NCBI GenBank assembly: GCA_002437435.1
Contig: DJPV01000082.1
Coordinates: 1 to 56,702, forward strand
From: Lachnospiraceae bacterium UBA6403
GTDB taxonomy: Bacteria > Bacillota > Clostridia > Lachnospirales > Lachnospiraceae
Reading direction: 5' to 3'
DNA: 56,702 nt
Shown: positions 19,105-27,432 of the stretch, in pieces
How positions within the stretch are numbered: the stretch's first letter is position 1
Layout: every line of letters starts with the position of its first letter
Made by a program: the position numbers and the translations under genes
Notes under the pieces: generated by a model
What the model was told of the DNA's origin: nothing
Database searches by the model: none
What the model saw: the letters and a program-made list of their open reading frames with translations, nothing else

Positions 19105-19294
19105 GATAATTGTGTGATATTTTATCTTATTCGAGTTTAATGACTTACCAATACAGAGGCATTTGAGGTCGCCGGTCCTTAGATGGCGCATATAAGCGGC
19201 ATCTTAGTACCGTTGCAGACCGAAACGAGCGAAAGCGTCCTCTGATTGGTAATGTCTATTGAACGCGAATATAGTAAAATATCACACAATTATC
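19105..19294. repeat. 190-bp imperfect palindrome with structured centre
   Basis: The left arm starting GATAATTGTGTGATATTTTA (19105) matches the reverse complement of the right arm ending at 19294. Matching continues inward (TTATTCGAGTTTAATGACTT against TATATTCGCGTTCAATAGAC), then TTACCAAT and CAGAGG pair with ATTGGTAA and CCTCTG. The centre has nested GGTC...GACC and TAGATGGCGC-type pairing. No ORF is inside. It could be a MITE-like element without transposase or a folded non-coding RNA. It lies between mscS and the first CobW gene. Confidence 0.8.
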
Positions 19295-19326
19295 CGTATA
19301 TATAATAGATTAGGAGTGATTTAGAA

Positions 19327-20478
19327 ATGACAAAGATTGATATTATTTCCGGTTTCTTAGGAGCTGGAAAAACAACGTTGATCAAGAAACTGATCAAAGA
19401 AGGTTTTAAAGGTGAGAAGCTTGTACTGATTGAGAACGAATTTGGTGAGATCGGTATTGATGGCGGATTCTTAAAGGATGCAGGCATACAGATCACTGAA
19501 ATGAATTCCGGCTGTATCTGCTGCTCTTTAGTCGGAGATTTTGGTACTGCTTTAAAGAAGGTTATTACGGAATATGCACCGGACAGAATCATCATCGAGC
19601 CATCAGGTGTTGGTAAGCTTTCAGACGTTATCAAGGCTGTAAAGGATGTTGCAGAAGAAGTTGAAGTACAGCTTGACAGCTATACAACAGTTGCAGATGT
19701 ATCCAAGTGCAAGATCTATATGAAGAACTTTGGCGAATTCTTTAATAATCAGATCGAGAGTGCAAATACGATCGTGCTGAGCAGAACACAGACTGCTTCT
19801 CAGGATAAGATCGAGAAGGCTGTAGCCATGATCCGTGAGCATAACGCAGATGCTACGATCATTACAACTCCATGGGACGATATCGATGGCGCTAAGATTA
19901 AAGACGCTATGCAGAATCATAGATCTGTTAAGGATGCTTTATTTGAGGATGAAGATGAGCATGAGCATCACCACCATCACGATGAAGATGACGAATGTGG
20001 TTGTGACTGTCATGACCATGATCATGAACACCACCATCATGATGACGATGATGACGATCATGAGCACCATCATCACCATGACCATGACGATGAATGTGGC
20101 TGTGATGATCACGACCATGACCATGACCATCATCATCATGACCATGACGACGAATGCAGCTGTGGCTGTCATGATCACGATCATCACCATCACCACCATG
20201 CAGATGAAGTGTTTACAAGCTGGGGCAAAGAGACTCCACATAAGTTTAATGAAGATAAGTTAAAAGAGACGCTGGATGAGCTTGCTAACACAGAGAAATA
20301 TGGTATTATCCTTCGTGCAAAGGGTATCGTTCCAAGTGATGGAACAGACTGGTTATACTTTGATCTTGTACCGGGCGAGTATGAGATCCGTAAGGGAAAT
20401 CCGGATATCACAGGTAAGTTGTGTGTAATCGGAAGCAAACTGGCAGAAGACAAACTTGCAGAGTTGTTTGAGGTATAG
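19327..20478 (+). CDS. COG0523/CobW-family GTP-binding metallochaperone with His-rich insert
   Basis: G3E GTPase that probably delivers a metal such as zinc to client proteins. The 383 residues have Walker A GFLGAGKTTLIKK, the metal-binding GCICC motif (NSGCICCSL) and the IEPSGVGKL switch region. From about residue 207 to 298 an extraordinary insert carries roughly 36 His and 8 Cys in three related blocks ending in ECGC, ECGC and ECSCGC. A C-terminal CobW_C-like domain follows. The His stretch is encoded by repeated CATGAC/CACCAT units. The next gene is a second G3E protein 9 bp downstream. The metal identity is not shown by the sequence. Confidence 0.9.
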   Translation: MTKIDIISGFLGAGKTTLIKKLIKEGFKGEKLVLIENEFGEIGIDGGFLKDAGIQITEMNSGCICCSLVGDFGTALKKVITEYAPDRIIIEPSGVGKLSDVIKAVKDVAEEVEVQLDSYTTVADVSKCKIYMKNFGEFFNNQIESANTIVLSRTQTASQDKIEKAVAMIREHNADATIITTPWDDIDGAKIKDAMQNHRSVKDALFEDEDEHEHHHHHDEDDECGCDCHDHDHEHHHHDDDDDDHEHHHHHDHDDECGCDDHDHDHDHHHHDHDDECSCGCHDHDHHHHHHADEVFTSWGKETPHKFNEDKLKETLDELANTEKYGIILRAKGIVPSDGTDWLYFDLVPGEYEIRKGNPDITGKLCVIGSKLAEDKLAELFEV

Positions 20479-20487
20479 GAGAAAATG

Positions 20488-21450
20488 ATGGCAAAACAAC
20501 AGGAAACAGAGATTCCGGTTTATGTATTTATGGGCTTTCTTGACAGTGGAAAGACTACATTTGTGAAGGAGACATTATTAGACCGGGAATTCACCGGAGG
20601 CGCAAAGACCCTGCTTCTTGTATGCGAAGATGGTGAAGAAGAATATGACGAGAAAGATCTGAAAAAGAAAAATATTTTTCTGGAATTCATAGAAGAAGAT
20701 CAGTTGAATACAGAGCATCTGTTAGATCTGCAGGATAAATATCAGCCGGAACAGGTTATGATCGAATACAATGGTATGTGGAAGCTGGATAAGATCTTTG
20801 ATATCCGTGTGCCAAAGGGATGGACTGTTGTTCAGGTATTATCCTTTGTAAATGCTGAGACATACGATGTATATCAGCAGAATATGAAAGCAACTATGAT
20901 GGATCAGGTAAACAGTGCAGATATGGTTGTATTTAACCGTTGTGACGAGAATTCCAAACGCGCAGAATGGCGCAGAGGGATCAAGGCAGTCAACAGACGG
21001 GCACAGATCATCTTTGAAATGAAGGATGGTTCGATCGCACCGGATGAGAATGACGAAGAAGATCTGCCATATGATGTAAAGGCTGATGTGATCGAGTTGA
21101 ACGATGAGGATTTCGGTATCTGGTATGTCGATGCTTCCGATCAGCCGGATCGTTATGTCGGTAAGAAGATTCATTTCCGTGGCATGGTATTCAAGCCGAA
21201 ACAGTACGGTAAGAATGCATTTGTACCGGGACGTTTTGCGATGACCTGCTGTGTAGAGGATATTACATTTGTAGGCTTCAAATGCTATTACGAAGGATCA
21301 AAGAATCTGGTTGACAGACAGTGGGTAGATGTAACAGCAACGATCAAGAAAGAATACTATCCTGATTTTGAAGGAGACGGTCCGGTTCTCTATGCAGAGA
21401 AAGTCGTACTGACCGGTCCTCCAGAGGAAGAAGTTGTATATTTCAGCTAA
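20488..21450 (+). CDS. G3E/CobW-like GTPase lacking the CxCC motif, with C-terminal extension
   Basis: About 320 residues. Walker A is GFLDSGKTTFVKE near residue 16. Instead of the CxCC metal motif it has an acidic run (EDGEEEYDEKD). VFNRCDEN resembles the NKxD-type guanine-specificity region. The last ~110 residues, starting near YVGKKIHFRGMVFKP, form an OB/TIGR03943-like domain (RFAMTCCVEDITFVGFKCYY, WVDVTATIKKEYY). Two ATGs (20485, 20488) follow TAGGAG; the second has better spacing. It is in an operon with the His-rich CobW gene, so the two probably act together in metal allocation. Confidence 0.8.
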   Translation: MAKQQETEIPVYVFMGFLDSGKTTFVKETLLDREFTGGAKTLLLVCEDGEEEYDEKDLKKKNIFLEFIEEDQLNTEHLLDLQDKYQPEQVMIEYNGMWKLDKIFDIRVPKGWTVVQVLSFVNAETYDVYQQNMKATMMDQVNSADMVVFNRCDENSKRAEWRRGIKAVNRRAQIIFEMKDGSIAPDENDEEDLPYDVKADVIELNDEDFGIWYVDASDQPDRYVGKKIHFRGMVFKPKQYGKNAFVPGRFAMTCCVEDITFVGFKCYYEGSKNLVDRQWVDVTATIKKEYYPDFEGDGPVLYAEKVVLTGPPEEEVVYFS

Positions 21451-21465
21451 AAGAATAAAATGCAT

Positions 21466-21494
21466 TTGACTTTTTGTTTAGATACAAGTAGTAT
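21466..21494 (+). promoter_or_regulatory. Possible promoter upstream of comM
   Basis: TTGACT, 17 nt, TAGTAT. A transcript from here would meet the hairpin at 21512-21534 within about 15 nt. It may be an attenuated comM promoter or a chance match. Confidence 0.4.
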
Positions 21495-21511
21495 AAATGC
21501 AGGCGTATAAG

Positions 21512-21535
21512 AAGCTGCCGTCAGGCAGCTTTTTA
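21512..21535 (+). terminator. Intrinsic terminator upstream of comM
   Basis: AAGCTGCC pairs with GGCAGCTT around GTCA, followed by TTT. It ends the CobW pair and sits in the leader of comM. Confidence 0.85.
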
Positions 21536-21596
21536 TATTCAGGTCTGACTTGCTCCAGTGGAGAGACGGCAGGGATGTCGAAAGGAGCAGATGCAG

Positions 21597-23180
21597 ATGT
21601 ACAGTAAAGTAACAAGTGGTGGAGTCCTTGGCGTAGAAGGGCTTCTGATCCAGGTAGAAACAGACATAAATGATGGTTTACCAATGTTTAATATGGTAGG
21701 CTTTTTGTCTGCGTGCGTAAAAGAGGCCGGGGAACGGGTGAAAACAGCCCTTAAGAATTCCGGTTTTCATATTCCGCCGAAAAGGATCACGATCAATCTA
21801 TCACCGGCAGATATCCGTAAGGAAGGAACTGCCTATGATCTTCCCATTGCCATAGGAATTATGGTATCTATGGGGATTATTCCATCTGAAAGAACAGAAA
21901 ATACTTTAATATTAGGTGAACTGGGGCTTGACGGCAGGGTAAATGCTGTGTCAGGAATACTCCCGGTTGTTCATCATGCGGGCAGACAGGGAATCCGTCG
22001 TTGTCTGGTTCCTGCCGGAAATGCAGAAGAAGCGGCATTGATCCGGGATATGGAGGTTATACCGATTCATACCCTGTGTGAGGCGGAAGCGTATTTGAAT
22101 GACAGGACAGCGATTGAACCGGCATATGTGGATGTTGAAGCCCTGCTTGATCAGGAAGAAAATGATGAGACAGGAGATTTTGCAGACATTAAAGGACAGG
22201 AGATATTAAAACGTGGAATGGAGATTGCGGCAGCCGGTATGCATAATATCCTGATGACGGGCTCTGCCGGTTCTGGAAAATCCATGATAGCCAAATGTCT
22301 GCCGACCATTTTACCGAGACTTTCATTTGAGGAAAGCATCGAGATAACAAAGATTTACAGCGTGGCGGGACTTTTAAAGAAGAATCAGTCGATCATTACC
22401 AAGCGGCCATTTCGTTCGCCACACCATACGGTATCAGCTATTGCTCTGGCAGGGGGCGGAACAATTCCGAAACCGGGAGAGATCAGCCTCAGCCATAATG
22501 GTGTGCTGTTCTTAGATGAATTGCCGGAGTTTAACAGGAATGTTCTTGAGGTGATGCGGCAGCCGTTGGAGGATCGGGAAGTAACAATTGCAAGAATCCA
22601 TGGAAAATATGTATATCCGGCTGGTTTTATGCTGGTGGCAGCCAGAAATCCCTGTCCGTGTGGGATGTACCCGGATCTTAATAAATGTACCTGTTCATAC
22701 AGACAGATCCGGCAATATAATGCAAAGATCAGCGGACCGCTGTTAGATCGTATTGATATCAATGTAAATGTACAAAAAGTCGCTTATGAAGACCTCCTTA
22801 ACACAAAAATGTCGGAGACATCAGCACAGATCAGGAAAAGGATACTGGCAGCGCAGGAGATACAGAAGGAGCGGTACAGATCTGAGAATTTTAATTTTAA
22901 CTCACAGTTAGATGGCAGAAAGACACAGAAGTATATCACACTTGGACAGGTGGAAGAGAATCTGATCCGTGATGTATTTGAGGAGACGGATCTGTCGGCG
23001 AGAGGATATAACAGGGTGCTTAAGATAGCGAGAACTATCGCGGATCTTGATGGAAGTCCTACGGTCAGGGAGATACATCTGAAAGAGGCATTATTTTTCC
23101 GATATCAGAATCTTTTTGAAGATGGGGAGGTAGGAAGAAACAGACCTGACAGAAAGGGGGCTTTTGTGTATGGATCTTGA
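21597..23180 (+). CDS. comM: YifB/ComM-family Mg-chelatase-like AAA+ ATPase
   Basis: ComM is a hexameric helicase that extends branch migration during natural transformation. Its role in Firmicutes is less clear. About 527 residues: an N-terminal Lon-protease-like fold domain (MYSKVTSGGVLGVEG, then ADIRKEGTAYDLPIA), a Mg_chelatase AAA+ domain with Walker A GSAGSGKSMIAK and Walker B GVLFLDELPEF, a cysteine cluster (NPCPCGMYPD and CTCSYRQ), and a C-terminal domain. AAAGGAG lies 9 nt before ATG 21597; the ATG at 21591 is only 3 nt away. Its end overlaps dprA by 11 bp, so the two are coupled. Confidence 0.92.
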   Translation: MYSKVTSGGVLGVEGLLIQVETDINDGLPMFNMVGFLSACVKEAGERVKTALKNSGFHIPPKRITINLSPADIRKEGTAYDLPIAIGIMVSMGIIPSERTENTLILGELGLDGRVNAVSGILPVVHHAGRQGIRRCLVPAGNAEEAALIRDMEVIPIHTLCEAEAYLNDRTAIEPAYVDVEALLDQEENDETGDFADIKGQEILKRGMEIAAAGMHNILMTGSAGSGKSMIAKCLPTILPRLSFEESIEITKIYSVAGLLKKNQSIITKRPFRSPHHTVSAIALAGGGTIPKPGEISLSHNGVLFLDELPEFNRNVLEVMRQPLEDREVTIARIHGKYVYPAGFMLVAARNPCPCGMYPDLNKCTCSYRQIRQYNAKISGPLLDRIDINVNVQKVAYEDLLNTKMSETSAQIRKRILAAQEIQKERYRSENFNFNSQLDGRKTQKYITLGQVEENLIRDVFEETDLSARGYNRVLKIARTIADLDGSPTVREIHLKEALFFRYQNLFEDGEVGRNRPDRKGAFVYGS

Positions 23181-24270
23181 TTTACTTCATTTATGGCTTG
23201 GAATGTTTCCTGATATAACGAATATGACCATGGGAAAGATTCTTGAATATTTTGACGGATTGCAGGAGCTGTGGGAAGCACCTGAACATGAAGTTATGGG
23301 AGCACTTACAGAGAAACAGAGCAGCATGATCTTGGGACTTCGGGATGAGAAGAAGATAATTGCATATAAAAACAGACTAAAAGAGAGAAATATTACATAT
23401 ATATATCCAGGACACCCTTATTTTCCGGAAACACTGCTTGATATTCCTGATTGTCCAAGGCTTTTATATGCCAGAGGCAGAGTGGAAGAGCTTGCACTCA
23501 ATCGTCCGGGAATTGCGGTTGTAGGAGCCAGAAAGGCGTCTGCATATGGAAAGGAGACCGCGCAAGCTATTGTTTCAAAACTTGCAGCTTATCAGACGGA
23601 TATTATCAGTGGACTGGCTGTTGGAATTGATGGGATTGCACAGCGGGCGGCGGTAGAAGCAGAGAATGGATTTACCATTGCTGTGCTTGGATGCGGGATC
23701 AATATCTGTTATCCGAGAGAAAATTACGATCTGTATGAACGCATTGAAAGAAAGGGTGTGATCCTGTCGGAATACGGACTGGATGTAGAACCGTCTAAGT
23801 GGCGGTTTCCACTTAGAAACAGGATCATCAGCGGTTTGGCGAAAGGGGTTCTGGTTGTAGAAGCACAGAAGAAAAGCGGCTCCCTGATAACAGCAGATCA
23901 GGCACTTGAACAGGGACGGGAAATATACGCAGTTCCGGGACGGATCGGAGACAGGAACAGTGAAGGCTGTAATCAACTGATCCGGCAGGGGGCAATGCTT
24001 GTAACGGATGCCATGGATATCATAGAGGACATGGGACTTCAGAAAAAAGAAGAATTTGTACAAAGGAAAGCTCCGGTATGGAAGGGGCAGCCTGATTTTC
24101 TGGAACAGAAGATCCTTACCTGCATAGGAACGAAAGTTGTATTTATAGAAGACATCTGTTCATGGGTTGATCAGCCACCAGTGCTTGTACTAAGCACTCT
24201 GTTTGATATGGAGAAAAAGGGATATATCAGGCAGCCGATGCGTTATTATTTCGCTGCAGTTTTCTCGTAG
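23170..24270 (+). CDS. dprA: DNA-processing protein A
   Basis: Loads RecA on single-stranded DNA taken up during transformation. The 366 residues have an N-terminal helical domain and the Rossmann-like core: GIAVVGARKASAYG, SGLAVGIDGIAQRAA, VLGCGINICYP, FPLRNRIISGLA, KSGSLITADQALEQGRE, and PGRIGDRNSEGCNQLI. A C-terminal winged helix (DMEKKGYIRQ) follows. The preferred start is ATG 23170, 9 nt after AGAAAGGGGG; a TTG at 23164 is possible. It overlaps the comM 3' end. The comM-dprA-topA order is common in Firmicutes. Confidence 0.95.
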   Translation: MDLDLLHLWLGMFPDITNMTMGKILEYFDGLQELWEAPEHEVMGALTEKQSSMILGLRDEKKIIAYKNRLKERNITYIYPGHPYFPETLLDIPDCPRLLYARGRVEELALNRPGIAVVGARKASAYGKETAQAIVSKLAAYQTDIISGLAVGIDGIAQRAAVEAENGFTIAVLGCGINICYPRENYDLYERIERKGVILSEYGLDVEPSKWRFPLRNRIISGLAKGVLVVEAQKKSGSLITADQALEQGREIYAVPGRIGDRNSEGCNQLIRQGAMLVTDAMDIIEDMGLQKKEEFVQRKAPVWKGQPDFLEQKILTCIGTKVVFIEDICSWVDQPPVLVLSTLFDMEKKGYIRQPMRYYFAAVFS

Positions 24271-24318
24271 AACAGGAAGTTTGACGCATTTTGGTAAAGA
24301 ATGTAATAAAATATTTAC

Positions 24319-24364
24319 TTGCATGGCAGGAAAAAATGGTGTATAGTTTGTGTCGTTTAAACGA
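24319..24364 (+). promoter_or_regulatory. topA promoter with palindromic operator-like site
   Basis: TTGCAT (24319-24324), 17 nt, TATAGT (24342-24347). The perfect palindrome TCGTTTAAACGA (24353-24364) falls at the expected transcription start and could be a repressor site. The topA ATG is 20 bp further on. Confidence 0.6.
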
Positions 24365-24383
24365 ACAGGAAAGGAAAGGGTAC

Positions 24384-26465
24384 ATGGCTAAATATCTTGT
24401 TATTGTAGAGTCTCCGGCGAAAGCCAAGACGATTAAAAAGTTTTTAGGCAGTAATTATGAAGTGATTGCATCGAATGGTCATGTGCGTGATCTGCCTAAA
24501 AGCCAGATGGGCATTGATGTTGATAATGATTTTGAACCGAAATATATAACGATCAGAGGAAAAGGAGATATACTTGCACAGCTTCGAAAAGAAGTAAAGA
24601 AAGCTGACAAAGTGTACCTTGCAACTGACCCCGACCGTGAGGGAGAAGCGATCTCCTATCATTTATCAAAAGCGCTGAAACTGGATGATAAAAAGTACAA
24701 GCGAATTACATTTAATGAAATTACGAAGAATGCGGTAAAGAATTCGATCAAGCAGGCTCGTGATATCGATATGGCACTTGTGGATGCACAGCAGGCGCGA
24801 CGTGTGCTTGACCGACTGGTTGGTTATAAGATCAGTCCGCTTCTCTGGGCAAAGATCAAGAGAGGTTTAAGTGCCGGACGTGTGCAGTCGGTAGCATTGA
24901 AGCTGATCTGTGACAGAGAAAAAGAGATTAACGAATTCATTCCAAAGGAATACTGGACACTGTCTGCAATACTGACACCGGAAAAGGCAAAGAAAAGCAT
25001 TGAATTCAAATATATGGGAAATGGAAGTGATAAGGAAGAGATTTCTTCCAGAGCAGAACTGGATCATATCATAGAAACGATTGGAAAACAGTCCTTCCGG
25101 ATCGCATCGATTAAGGACAGTGAGCGTCATAAGAAAGCGCCGCTTCCATTTACAACCAGTACGCTGCAGCAGGAAGCTTCTTCAAAGCTGAATTTTGCGA
25201 CATCGAAGACAATGCGTATTGCACAGCAGTTATATGAAGGTGTGGAGATCAAAGGCAGAGGATCAGTCGGTCTGATTTCTTATCTGAGAACGGATTCTAC
25301 CAGAATATCAGATGAAGCGGCATCAGCAGCCAAAGATTATATTATAAAGAATTTTGGAGAAGCTTATACAGCGGGAACACCACGGGCGGACAAACCGGGC
25401 AAGAAGATCCAGGATGCACATGAAGCAATCCGACCAACAGATATTACACTGTCACCGGCATCGATCAAGGATCAGTTAAGCAGAGAACAGTTCCGTCTGT
25501 ATCAGCTGATCTATAACCGCTTCCTTGCAAGCCAGATGGCAGAGGCAGTATACAGCATTAAGACTGTAAAGGCAGAAGCAGCAGGCTATCGGTTTCAGAC
25601 CTCAGTATCAAAGATTGCATTTGCCGGATTTACAACGGTTTATAATGTGGATAATGAGAAGAGTGAGCATATTGCAGGAATTAAGGATCTGAGTGAAGGT
25701 GACCTGTTAAAATTAGAAGATTTTGACGAGAAACAGCACTTTACACAGCCACCGGCAAGATATACAGAAGCGCTTCTTGTTAGAACTTTAGAGGAACTTG
25801 GTATTGGTCGGCCAAGTACTTATGCACCGACGATATCAACGATACTGAATCGCCGTTATATAACAAAAGAGAATAAGAAATTATATGTAACAGAACTGGG
25901 AGAAGCTGTAAACCAGATTATGGAACAGGCATTTCCGGTTATTATCGATGTGAATTTTACAGCAAATCTGGAATCCCTTCTGGACAAGATTGGAGAGGGA
26001 GCGATCGGATGGAAGGTTGTAGTAAGAAATTTCTATCCGGATCTCGATGCAGCAGTTAAGAAAGCGGAGAGTGAACTGCAGTCTATCAAGATTGAAGATG
26101 AAGTAACGGATGAAGTGTGTGATGAATGTGGACGCCATATGGTAGTGAAATATGGACCACATGGTAAATTCCTTGCATGTCCGGGATTTCCTGAATGTAA
26201 GTTCACGAAACCTTTCTTTGAAAAGATAGGAGTATCTTGTCCAAAGTGTGGTGGCGATATCGTGATCAAAAAGACAAGAAAGGGCAGAAGATACTACGGA
26301 TGTATCAATGCACCGGAATGTGACTTTATGTCATGGGCAAAACCTTCAAAGGAAAAATGCCCGGTATGTGGCAGTTATATGGTTGAAAAGGGTAATAAAC
26401 TGCTCTGTTCAGCAGAAAACTGCGGATATTCCAGAGATAATACCGAAAAAGAAAAACAGGCATAA
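24384..26465 (+). CDS. topA: DNA topoisomerase I (type IA)
   Basis: Relaxes negative supercoils through a 5'-phosphotyrosine intermediate. About 693 residues: Toprim domain (YLVIVESPAKAKTI; TDPDREGEAI), central domain with the active-site Tyr300 in GLISYLRTDSTR, and three C-terminal zinc-finger units beginning CDECGRHM, CPKCGGDI and CPVCGSYM. ATG 24384 after AAGGAAAGGG gives the canonical N-terminus MAKYLVIVES. The longer ORF from 24291 would include promoter DNA. Confidence 0.97.
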   Translation: MAKYLVIVESPAKAKTIKKFLGSNYEVIASNGHVRDLPKSQMGIDVDNDFEPKYITIRGKGDILAQLRKEVKKADKVYLATDPDREGEAISYHLSKALKLDDKKYKRITFNEITKNAVKNSIKQARDIDMALVDAQQARRVLDRLVGYKISPLLWAKIKRGLSAGRVQSVALKLICDREKEINEFIPKEYWTLSAILTPEKAKKSIEFKYMGNGSDKEEISSRAELDHIIETIGKQSFRIASIKDSERHKKAPLPFTTSTLQQEASSKLNFATSKTMRIAQQLYEGVEIKGRGSVGLISYLRTDSTRISDEAASAAKDYIIKNFGEAYTAGTPRADKPGKKIQDAHEAIRPTDITLSPASIKDQLSREQFRLYQLIYNRFLASQMAEAVYSIKTVKAEAAGYRFQTSVSKIAFAGFTTVYNVDNEKSEHIAGIKDLSEGDLLKLEDFDEKQHFTQPPARYTEALLVRTLEELGIGRPSTYAPTISTILNRRYITKENKKLYVTELGEAVNQIMEQAFPVIIDVNFTANLESLLDKIGEGAIGWKVVVRNFYPDLDAAVKKAESELQSIKIEDEVTDEVCDECGRHMVVKYGPHGKFLACPGFPECKFTKPFFEKIGVSCPKCGGDIVIKKTRKGRRYYGCINAPECDFMSWAKPSKEKCPVCGSYMVEKGNKLLCSAENCGYSRDNTEKEKQA

Positions 26466-26531
26466 ATCGTCGGACAGAATTGTTCAGACATCATATAAAC
26501 AGGAAAGTTGTTTTTAAATATTAAATCTCTC

Positions 26532-26586
26532 GTTTGACAGGAAAGACTATTGTTATCTCATGATCATTGTGATAGAATGTCAAACA
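26532..26586 (+). promoter_or_regulatory. codY promoter enclosed by an inverted repeat
   Basis: TTGTTA (26550-26555), 17 nt, TAGAAT (26573-26578). GTTTGACA (26532) and TGTCAAAC (26579) form an 8-bp inverted repeat flanking it, with partial TATC...GATA symmetry inside. Confidence 0.6.
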
Positions 26587-26643
26587 GTGTAGATTTTTTA
26601 TGCAAAAACAACTTTTTTGTATTTTACATACGGAGGAACAGAA

Positions 26644-27408
26644 ATGAGTGTTCAATTATTAGATAAAACACGAAAAATCAACAAATTATTGCACAATAAC
26701 AACTCACATAAGGTTGTTTTTAATGATATTTGTGATGTTTTAAGTGATATTTTAAAATCAAATGTACTGGTTATCAGTAAAAAAGGTAAGGTTTTGGGCA
26801 TCAAGAACCGTGAAGATATACCGGAGATCCATGAATTGATTGAGGATAAGGTCGGCTTGTTGATCGACAGTATGCTGAATGAGAGACTTCTTCTTGTATT
26901 GTCAACAAAAGAAAATGTAAACTTGACTACGCTTGGATTTGACAGTGATAATATAGAGAGATATCAGGGGCTGTTGCTTCCAATTGATATAGCAGGTGAG
27001 CGACTCGGCACATTATTCCTGTATAAACTGGATGCACAGTATGATATTGATGATATTATTCTCGGAGAATATGGAACAACAGTTGTAGGACTTGAAATGA
27101 TGCGTGCTTTAAATGAAGAAAATGCAGAAGTAGACCGTAAGATCGCAATCGTACGGTCTGCGATCAGTACTTTATCATTTTCAGAATTACAGGCAATCAA
27201 GCATATTTTCTCAGAACTCAACGGAAATGAAGGAATCCTTGTTGCGAGCAAGGTTGCAGACAGAGTCGGCATTACCCGTTCTGTAATCGTGAATGCACTT
27301 CGTAAATTTGAAAGTGCAGGAGTCATTGAAGCAAGATCTTCCGGTATGAAAGGAACTTATATCAAGGTTCTGAATGATGTTGTATTTGACGAGTTAAAAG
27401 CCGTATAA
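26644..27408 (+). CDS. codY: GTP- and branched-chain amino acid-sensing repressor CodY
   Basis: Global repressor of amino-acid synthesis and stationary-phase genes, activated by isoleucine/leucine/valine and GTP. 254 residues: an N-terminal GAF ligand domain (SVQLLDKTRKINKLLHNN start) and a C-terminal winged helix (VASKVADRVGITRSVIVNAL, then GVIEARSSGMKGTYIKV). ATG 26644 follows ACGGAGGAAC. The leu-ilv genes at the left edge of the window are its expected targets, but I found no convincing CodY box near them because their promoter lies outside. Confidence 0.97.
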   Translation: MSVQLLDKTRKINKLLHNNNSHKVVFNDICDVLSDILKSNVLVISKKGKVLGIKNREDIPEIHELIEDKVGLLIDSMLNERLLLVLSTKENVNLTTLGFDSDNIERYQGLLLPIDIAGERLGTLFLYKLDAQYDIDDIILGEYGTTVVGLEMMRALNEENAEVDRKIAIVRSAISTLSFSELQAIKHIFSELNGNEGILVASKVADRVGITRSVIVNALRKFESAGVIEARSSGMKGTYIKVLNDVVFDELKAV

Positions 27409-27432
27409 AATTTTGCAAAGGAGAGTAAAGAA

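Noticed and set aside
19095..19305. Complete insertion sequence
   Set aside because: There is no transposase ORF within or beside either long palindrome, and clear target-site duplications are not visible.
19939..20263. Open frames overlapping the His-rich region on both strands
   Set aside because: They encode low-complexity Met/Ile/Thr/Val runs created by CAT/GAC repeats; the CobW frame has all motifs.
24291..24383. Extended N-terminus of TopA
   Set aside because: The region carries the promoter and operator-like palindrome, and the ATG at 24384 has a good ribosome site and the canonical N-terminus.
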